Assembly (NCBI GenBank): GCA_038215095.1
Contig: JBBQRG010000012.1
Location: 1 to 49,094 of the forward strand
Length of the DNA: 49,094 nucleotides
Source of the DNA: DATACN01 sp038215095
GTDB taxonomy: Bacteria > Actinomycetota > Thermoleophilia > Solirubrobacterales > Thermoleophilaceae
Direction: 5' to 3'
The number at the start of each line of letters is the position of its first letter. The stretch's first letter is position 1. Below are positions 42,476 to 49,094 of the stretch, piece after piece. A program made the translations under genes and the position numbers. A model generated the notes under the pieces. It was not told where the DNA came from. It ran no database searches and was given only the letters and a program-made list of their open reading frames with translations.

Positions 42476-43524
42476 GCGACCCGCTCACCCGCGAGCGCAT
42501 CGAGGCCGTGGACAGCAAGGGCATGCTGGACGACGTGCTCGCCCAGGTGCTGCAGCTGGGGGACTCCCTGTGGCGCGTCCAGTCGGCCGGCTTGCCCAAG
42601 CGCGACCTGCCCGGCGGCCTGCTCGTGTGCGGGATGGGCGGCTCGGCCATCGGCGGCGACCTCGCCCTGGCGATCATCGGCGACCGCGCCACGCGCCCGC
42701 TGCGCACCGTGCGCGACTACGCGATCGAGCCGTGGGCCGGCGAGAACACGCTGGTGCTGTGCTCGAGCTACTCGGGCGACACCGAGGAGACGCTGGCCTG
42801 CTTCGAGGCCGCCGGCATCGTCGGGGCGCCGCGCGCCGTGGTGACCACGGGCGGGCAGCTGGCCGAGACCGCCCGAGCCGAGGGTGTGCCGGTGATCGGC
42901 GTGCCCGCCGGCATGAAGCCGCGCGCCGCGGTGCTGTTCCCGACGGTGGCCGCGCTGGAGTGCGCCGCGCTCTGCGGCGCCGCTCCCCAGCTCCACACCG
43001 AGCTCGACGCGGCCACCTCGCTGCTCGAGCGGCTGGTGGAGCGCTGGGGCCCGGACGCCCCCGAGGACTCCCCGGCGAAGCAGTTGGCGCTGGACCTGCA
43101 GGGCACGCTGCCGGTGATCACGGGCTCGGGCCTCACGGCGCCGCTCGCGCGGCGCTGGAAGGCCCAGCTGAACGAGAACCCGGAGCTGCCGGCCTTCTGG
43201 TCGGAGCTGCCCGAGGCCGACCACAACGAGATCTCGGGCTGGCAGCGGGGCGCGGGGGTGGCGCCCTTCGCGGCGGTGTTCCTGGCCGACTCCGACCAGC
43301 ACCCGCGCCTGCGCGAGCGCATCCGCCTGACCTGCCGCGAGGTCGAGCGCGCCGGCGGGAAGACGATCGTGATCGAGTCCGAGGGCGAGACGCGCCTGGA
43401 GCGCGTCCTCTCGCTGCTGCTGCTCGGCGACCTCGTGAGCGTGTACCTGGCGGTGCTGGACGGGGTGGATCCCACGCCCATGGAGGCGATCGACCGCCTC
43501 AAGGGCGACCTGGACAAACCTTGA
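42472..43524 (+). CDS. Bifunctional phosphoglucose/phosphomannose isomerase (SIS domain)
   Basis: A 350-aa protein. The SIS fold has CGMGGSAIGGDLALAI, LCSSYSGDTEETLACFEAAG, and the active-site block LNENPELPAFWSELPEADHN, characteristic of the bacterial/archaeal PGI/PMI family. It interconverts glucose-6-P, fructose-6-P and mannose-6-P, feeding the sugar-nucleotide gene it overlaps by 4 nt. A separate phosphomannomutase would be needed and is not in this window. Its final codons overlap the MerR operator (43517-43542). Confidence 0.9.
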   Translation: MSDPLTRERIEAVDSKGMLDDVLAQVLQLGDSLWRVQSAGLPKRDLPGGLLVCGMGGSAIGGDLALAIIGDRATRPLRTVRDYAIEPWAGENTLVLCSSYSGDTEETLACFEAAGIVGAPRAVVTTGGQLAETARAEGVPVIGVPAGMKPRAAVLFPTVAALECAALCGAAPQLHTELDAATSLLERLVERWGPDAPEDSPAKQLALDLQGTLPVITGSGLTAPLARRWKAQLNENPELPAFWSELPEADHNEISGWQRGAGVAPFAAVFLADSDQHPRLRERIRLTCREVERAGGKTIVIESEGETRLERVLSLLLLGDLVSVYLAVLDGVDPTPMEAIDRLKGDLDKP

Positions 43525-43542
43525 CACGATCGTGGTAAGGTT
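43517..43542. promoter_or_regulatory. 26-bp inverted repeat, probable MerR operator
   Basis: Outer half-sites AACCTT (43517-43522) and AAGGTT (43537-43542) flank a self-complementary core CACGATCGTG (43525-43534). Eleven of 13 base pairs match. The right half contains the -10-like TAAGGT (43536-43541), which ends 6 nt before GTG 43548. This is the dyad length and placement expected for an autoregulating MerR-type activator/repressor. Confidence 0.65.
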
Positions 43543-43547
43543 GGCGG

Positions 43548-43907
43548 GTGCCGAAGGAGGGCCTCACCATCAACCAGGCCGCGGAGATCACCGGATGGTC
43601 GTCGCGAATGCTGCGCTACATCGAGAGCGCAGGCCTGATCGAGCCCGCACGCACGGCCTCGGGCTACCGCGTCTTCGGACCGGGCGAGCTGCAGCGACTG
43701 CGCACCCTGCGCGAGCTGCTCGCCCGGTTCGACTGCGGTCTCGGGGACGTCGCCTTCGCTGAGCGCCTGCGCTCGGAGTCAGAGCTAGAGCAAGCGCTCG
43801 AGCGCTGGTTCCAGGAGCGGCCCAGCAAGCCGGAGGGCATCCCCCCGGCCGACTGGCTGCGGTTCGAGCAGGAAAAGCACGAGCGCCTGCTCGCGGCCAC
43901 CGGCTGA
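43548..43907 (+). CDS. MerR-family transcriptional regulator
   Basis: A 119-aa protein. The winged helix-turn-helix LTINQAAEITGWSSRMLRYI and ESAGLIEPARTASGYRVFG is standard MerR (compare RYYExxGLI...GYRxY). A short dimerisation helix and a brief acidic/basic tail (ERWFQERPSKPEGIPPADWL) follow, so there is no large effector domain and only one cysteine. It lies 27 nt upstream of ahcY, same strand, with its own dyad at the promoter, so it probably controls itself and ahcY. The effector is unknown. The GTG start is 6 nt after TAAGGT, suggesting a leaderless mRNA. Confidence 0.87.
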   Translation: MPKEGLTINQAAEITGWSSRMLRYIESAGLIEPARTASGYRVFGPGELQRLRTLRELLARFDCGLGDVAFAERLRSESELEQALERWFQERPSKPEGIPPADWLRFEQEKHERLLAATG

Positions 43908-43934
43908 CCCGACACCCACCGAATTGGAGAGCGA

Positions 43935-45371
<1,437 letters not shown>

Positions 45372-45375
45372 GCGG

Positions 45376-45468
45376 GTGGGCAGTGGGCAGCGGACAGTGG
45401 GCAGTGACGGCTCCGGGCCCGAGCGCTGCCCACTGCAGCCGGCGTAGCCGGCGCACTGCCCACTGCGC
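45376..45468. repeat. Repeat-rich hairpin spacer (CAGTGGGCAG / CTGCCCACTG)
   Basis: Two direct copies of CAGTGGGCAG (45381-45390, 45395-45404, preceded by a partial copy) face two inverted copies CTGCCCACTG (45426-45435, 45456-45465). Between the latter is GCCGGC-GTA-GCCGGC (45438-45452). RNA or single-stranded DNA could fold into alternative long hairpins. It fills almost the whole 106-nt gap between ahcY and its paralogue. It may act as a terminator/attenuator or be a dispersed REP-type element. Confidence 0.75.
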
Positions 45469-45477
45469 GCGGGCTTC

Positions 45478-46737
45478 ATGACCGACCTGCGAGCGGAAGT
45501 TGCCGATCCGGGCCTCGCGCCCGCTGGGCTCGCCCGCATCAGCTGGGCCGAAGGCCAGATGCCCGTCTTGCGCTCCATTCGCGAGCGCTTTGCTTCTGAG
45601 CGGCCCCTTGATGGCGTGAGGGTGGCCGCTTGCCTTCACGTGACCGCGGAGACGGCGAACTTGATGGCGGCGCTCAAGGCCGGTGGTGCCGAGGCGGCGC
45701 TGTGCTCGGCGAATCCGTTGTCGACCCAGGACGAGGTGGCCGCGGCGCTGGCGGGCGACGGTGTTCCCGTGCTGGCCGCGCGGGGCGAGGACGCGGACAG
45801 CTACGCGCGGCACGTGGTGGCGCTGGCGGAGTGGGGGCCGCAGGTCACGCTCGACGACGGCGCCGACCTGCTGATGCTGATGCACGGCCGCGAGCTCACC
45901 GAGGGCCTGATCGGCGGAGCGGAGGAGACCACGACCGGGCTGCTGCGCCTGCGCCGCCTGGAGGCCGACGGCGGCCTGCGCTGTCCCGTGCTGGCCGTGA
46001 ACGAGTCGCGCACCGAGCGCACCTTCAACGACCGCTACGGCACCGGGCAGTCGGCACTCGACGGCATCCTGCGCGCCACCAACCTGCTCCTGGCGGGCCA
46101 GACGCTGGTGCTGCTCGGCTACGGCTACACGGGCAAGGGGATCGCCCAGCGCGCCCGCGGCGCCGGGGCCGTCGTGGTGGTCTGCGAGGTCGACCCCGTG
46201 CCCGCCCTGGAGGCGCGCATGGACGGCTTCGAGGTGATGACCTCGCTCGAGGCCGCCGAGCGGGGCGACCTGTTCGTGACCGTGACGGGCTCGCGCGGCG
46301 TGCTGCGGCGCGAGCACTTCGAGCGCATGAAGGACGGCGCCGTGCTGGCGAACGCCGGCCACTTCGACGTTGAGATCGACCTCGACGACCTGGCCGAGCT
46401 GGCCGGGGGAGAGCCGCGCGAGGTGCTGCCGCTGGTGCAGCGCTACGAGGTCGGCGGCGGCAGGGCCCTGAACCTCCTGGCTCAGGGGCGCGTGGTGAAC
46501 CTGGCCGCCGGCGAGGGGCACCCCGCCGCCATGATGGACATGAGCTTCGCGAGCCTGGCGCTGGGTGTGGAGCACCTCGTGGACCGGCGCTCCGAGCTCG
46601 AGCCGCGCGTGCTCGCCGTGCCGCGCGAGCTGGACGACGAGGTCGCGCGGCTGAAGCTGGAGTCGCTGCGCGTGGGCATCGACACGCTGACCCCGGACCA
46701 GGTGGATTACCTCCAGTCCTGGGGCCAGGGCAGCTAG
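45478..46737 (+). CDS. Archaeal-type SAH-hydrolase paralogue with altered catalytic residues
   Basis: A 419-aa homologue of adenosylhomocysteinase, of the shorter archaeal/Thermotoga form that ends YLQSW without the KSDHYRY tail. Conserved: ACLHVTAETANLMAAL, CSANPLSTQDEV, EETTTGL (Glu150), GYGYTGKGIAQRARGAGA (NAD), NAGHFDVEIDLDDL and GEGHPAAMMDMSF. The catalytic block reads NESRTERTFNDRYGTGQS: Asn175 is kept, but the catalytic Lys position is Glu180 and the Asp-Asn pair is reversed to Asn184-Asp185. NAD binding seems intact while ordinary SAH chemistry is doubtful. It could act on a related nucleoside thioether or regulate. It follows ahcY after a hairpin repeat. Confidence 0.85.
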   Translation: MTDLRAEVADPGLAPAGLARISWAEGQMPVLRSIRERFASERPLDGVRVAACLHVTAETANLMAALKAGGAEAALCSANPLSTQDEVAAALAGDGVPVLAARGEDADSYARHVVALAEWGPQVTLDDGADLLMLMHGRELTEGLIGGAEETTTGLLRLRRLEADGGLRCPVLAVNESRTERTFNDRYGTGQSALDGILRATNLLLAGQTLVLLGYGYTGKGIAQRARGAGAVVVVCEVDPVPALEARMDGFEVMTSLEAAERGDLFVTVTGSRGVLRREHFERMKDGAVLANAGHFDVEIDLDDLAELAGGEPREVLPLVQRYEVGGGRALNLLAQGRVVNLAAGEGHPAAMMDMSFASLALGVEHLVDRRSELEPRVLAVPRELDDEVARLKLESLRVGIDTLTPDQVDYLQSWGQGS

Positions 46738-46760
46738 CCGGCCGGCTCACTGAGCTTGGC

Positions 46761-46766
46761 TAGTGT
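46761..46766 (+). promoter_or_regulatory. -10 box TAGTGT for the last gene
   Basis: TAGTGT ends 7 nt before GTG 46774. Confidence 0.45.
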
Positions 46767-46773
46767 TGCCGCC

Positions 46774-49094
46774 GTGCCGGAGGGACCGCCCGCTCGAGCC
46801 CTGGTCGCGGTCGGCCTCGTGGCCGGCTCGGTGCTGGCTTTCCAGGTGCTCCTGACGCGGCTGCTCTCCGCGATCCTCTTCTACCACTTCGGCTTCCTCT
46901 CGATCTCGCTGGCCCTCCTGGGTGCCGGGGCGGGGGCGATCGCCGTGTACCTGAAGCCGGGCTGGTTCGCGCGAGCATCGTCGCTCAGCATGCTGGCTCG
47001 CTTGTCGGCCCTCGTGGCCGCGCTGCTCGTGGTCGTGCCGTTCGTGCTGGTGCGGCTCAACTACGACTTCGCGGGCGCGCTCACCGTCCACTTCGCGGTC
47101 ACGCTCGCCGTGGCCTGCCTGCTCGCGGCGCTGCCGTTCACCGCCGCCGGCGTGGTCATCGCGCTGGCGATCCGCGACTGGACGAGCTGGGCCGGGCGCG
47201 TGTACGCGGCGGACCTCGCGGGCGCCGGCGTCGGCGCCCTCGCGGTGGTGCCCGCGCTGCGGCTGCTCGATCCGGCGACCCTGATCGTCGGCCTCGGCCT
47301 GGTGACCGGGGTCGCCGCTGTGCTCTTCGCGCCGCCGGGGGGCACGGAGCGGCGGGTGGGCGCGGCGGTGGCGGCCGCTGCCGGGCTGATGGCCGTGGCG
47401 GCCGCCGCGACGTCGCTCTACTACCTCAAGCCGTTCACCCACTTAAAGCCGGCCTACGAGCGCTGGACGCCGCTCAGCCGCGTGATCGGCTACCCGCCCA
47501 AGGCCGGCTCTCCCAACGGCTTGCTCTTCTACGACCGCGTCTATGCGCCGGTGCCGCTGCGCCCGCGCGGAACGCCGCTGCCATCCGCTCGCAAGCTGTC
47601 GCTGCTGCCGCAGGCGATCGGGCACCAGCTCACCGCGCCCGGGCGGGTGCTGGTGATCGGCGGCGGAGGTGGGCGCGACATCTACAACGCCCTCGAGGCC
47701 GGCAAGCGGCGCGTCGACGTGATCGAGTTGAACCGGGGCATCGTCGACATGGTCGACGACGACATGGGGCGCTGGTCGGGCTCGCCCTACAGCCTCCCGC
47801 GCGTGCACACGAGCGTCGGCGACGGCCGCTCGGTGCTGGCCCGCCGCAGCGCCCACTACGACGAGATCCACATCGGCTTCACCGACACCCTCAGCGCCAA
47901 CTCGGCCACCGCCTTCGCCCTGACCGAGGCCAACCTCTACACGGTCGAGGCATTCGACGAGTACCTCGACCACCTGCGGCCGAACGGCCTGCTCAGCGTG
48001 TCCCGGCTTTACCGGCTCGTGGGCGACGAGGCGCTCCGCACGACCGTCCTCGCCCTGGACGCCCTGAAGCGCCGCGGCGTGCGTCACCCCGAGCGCAACG
48101 TGGTCATGTTGATGAGCCACGACATCCTCCACGAGCTGTTCGGCACCGTCCTGATGCGCCCGCGGGCGTGGACCGCGGCTGAGCTGCGAAAGGTCAGGCG
48201 GCTGGCGGCCGGCGCGGGCGTCCGCGTGGGCTATGCGCCGGGCGGGCCGTACTACCGCGAGTGGGCTCAGCTCGCGCGCGCCCCGAGCCCGCAGGCGTTC
48301 TGCAGCGGCTATCGGCTGAACGTGTGCGCGCCAACCGACGACAAGCCCTTCTTCTTCAACATGAAGCGGCTGGGGGACCTCGGCTCGGCGCCCCCGCCGG
48401 GCTACATCTACTCGATCGACCCGTTCCGCATCCTGCTGCTCACGCTCGGCATCCTGCTGGGCCTGGCGGCGCTGGCGTTCGTGCTGCCGCTCGTGCTCGC
48501 GCGCCGGCGGCGTCGGCCGACCGTCGCTTCGCTGGGGCTGTTCGCCGCGATCGGGCTCGGCTTCCTGCTGCTCGAGGTGGCCCTGATCCAGCGCTTCGTG
48601 CTGTTCCTCGGCTTCCCGACCTACGCCCTGTCGGTGGTGCTCTTCGCGCTGCTGCTGTTCACCGGGGTCGGCTCCCTGGTGACCACCAGGGTCGCCGACC
48701 CGCGCCGCGCGCTCATCATCGCGCTGTCCGCCGCGACCGCGCTGATCGCGGTCGGGGCGTTCGCGCTCCAGCCGCTGTTGCGTGGGCTGATCGAGCTGCC
48801 CTTCGCCGCGCGCGTTGCGCTCACGGTGGTGATCCTCGCGCCCTACGGCGTGAGCATGGGCATGGCGATGCCGATCGGGCTGAAGCGCCTGGAGGCCCTC
48901 CACCCCGGAGCGGTGCCGTGGGCCTGGGGCATCAACGGCATCATGTCCGTGCTCGGCTCCGTGCTGGCGGTGGCCGTGGCCATCACCGCCGGCTTCACGG
49001 TCACGACCCTGCTCGCGGCCCTGTGCTACCTGGCCGCGCTGCTGCATGCCCTGCTGGGGCGCTGGCCGGCGGCGCGGCCCGCGCCCCCCCAGGT
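46774..49094 (+). CDS. Membrane protein with spermidine-synthase-like domain (3' end outside window)
   Basis: At least 773 residues are open to the window edge. Six or so N-terminal helices begin ALVAVGLVAGSVLAFQVLLT. A Rossmann methyltransferase/aminopropyltransferase-like domain follows (about 270-520): RVLVIGGGGGRDIYNALEAG, VDVIELNRGIVDMVDDDM, TSVGDGRSVLARRSAHYDEI, then PTDDKPFFFNM. A second block of helices starts FRILLLTLGILLGLAAL. This matches the actinobacterial family of membrane-fused spermidine synthase homologues. The catalytic Asp region reads HIGFTDTLSAN rather than the usual D-x-x-D pattern of true synthases, so polyamine synthesis is uncertain. The GTG start follows TAGTGT by 7 nt. 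Confidence 0.83.
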   Translation, partial: MPEGPPARALVAVGLVAGSVLAFQVLLTRLLSAILFYHFGFLSISLALLGAGAGAIAVYLKPGWFARASSLSMLARLSALVAALLVVVPFVLVRLNYDFAGALTVHFAVTLAVACLLAALPFTAAGVVIALAIRDWTSWAGRVYAADLAGAGVGALAVVPALRLLDPATLIVGLGLVTGVAAVLFAPPGGTERRVGAAVAAAAGLMAVAAAATSLYYLKPFTHLKPAYERWTPLSRVIGYPPKAGSPNGLLFYDRVYAPVPLRPRGTPLPSARKLSLLPQAIGHQLTAPGRVLVIGGGGGRDIYNALEAGKRRVDVIELNRGIVDMVDDDMGRWSGSPYSLPRVHTSVGDGRSVLARRSAHYDEIHIGFTDTLSANSATAFALTEANLYTVEAFDEYLDHLRPNGLLSVSRLYRLVGDEALRTTVLALDALKRRGVRHPERNVVMLMSHDILHELFGTVLMRPRAWTAAELRKVRRLAAGAGVRVGYAPGGPYYREWAQLARAPSPQAFCSGYRLNVCAPTDDKPFFFNMKRLGDLGSAPPPGYIYSIDPFRILLLTLGILLGLAALAFVLPLVLARRRRRPTVASLGLFAAIGLGFLLLEVALIQRFVLFLGFPTYALSVVLFALLLFTGVGSLVTTRVADPRRALIIALSAATALIAVGAFALQPLLRGLIELPFAARVALTVVILAPYGVSMGMAMPIGLKRLEALHPGAVPWAWGINGIMSVLGSVLAVAVAITAGFTVTTLLAALCYLAALLHALLGRWPAARPAPPQ

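Noticed and set aside
43521..43541. TTGACA (43521-43526) as the -35 of the merR promoter
   Set aside because: Only 9 nt separate it from TAAGGT, far from the 16-19 nt needed. It is better explained as part of the left half of the MerR dyad.
45376..45468. CRISPR-like repeats
   Set aside because: The units are 10 bp, occur in both orientations, have irregular spacing and no unique spacers or cas genes.

Overview
The window is a chromosomal segment of a very GC-rich bacterium. Near-saturated G/C at third codon positions, frequent GTG/TTG starts, dense 1-8 nt gene overlaps, TAnnnT -10 boxes placed 6-12 nt before start codons, an AftD-like arabinosyltransferase and an LPXTG surface protein all point to an actinobacterium. 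A deep-branching Thermoleophilia/Solirubrobacterales-type lineage is my best guess. That placement is inference from gene content, not a database match. I saw no rRNA, tRNA, CRISPR, transposase, phage or plasmid genes.

Region 1 (1-5702, minus strand) reads as one seven-gene transcription unit: an AidB-like acyl-CoA dehydrogenase, an ABC-2 exporter (ATPase plus permease), a conserved hypothetical protein, a crotonase-fold protein lacking both usual catalytic glutamates, a broken phospholipase-C-like gene, and a FAD monooxygenase cut by the window edge. Region 2 (5761-8514, plus strand) holds two secreted hydrolases: a clan-A glycoside hydrolase and a PhoD phosphatase.

Region 3 (8518-43524) is a large envelope-glycan factory. 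It contains soluble GT4 and GT2 glycosyltransferases, a GT4-flippase fusion, a SAM methyltransferase, a 1423-residue AftD-like GT-C enzyme, an O-antigen-ligase-like polymerase/ligase, four GT39-type enzymes, three further GT-C-like membrane proteins, a polyprenyl-phosphate-sugar synthase-like GT2, an acyltransferase-3, and an LCP wall-attachment enzyme. It also carries the precursor genes: UDP-glucose dehydrogenase, an NDP-sugar pyrophosphorylase and a phosphoglucose/phosphomannose isomerase. A membrane diguanylate cyclase and an M20 peptidase are embedded next to the LCP gene. My reading is that nucleotide-sugar synthesis feeds both cytoplasmic GTs plus flippase and a polyprenyl-P-sugar/GT-C route outside the membrane. 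Polymerisation or ligation, acylation and LCP-mediated attachment to the wall would follow.

Region 4 (43548-46737) is a small SAM-cycle module: a short MerR regulator with a 26-bp inverted repeat at its own promoter, a canonical S-adenosylhomocysteine hydrolase, a repeat-rich hairpin spacer, and a second archaeal-type SAH-hydrolase paralogue whose catalytic Lys/Asp/Asn are replaced. Region 5 (46774-end) is a membrane protein with a spermidine-synthase-like domain, truncated by the window edge.

The most notable observations are the altered SAH-hydrolase paralogue with its MerR-controlled neighbour, the GT4-flippase fusion inside a GT-C-rich glycan cluster, and the repeated promoter architecture that suggests leaderless transcription is the default here.
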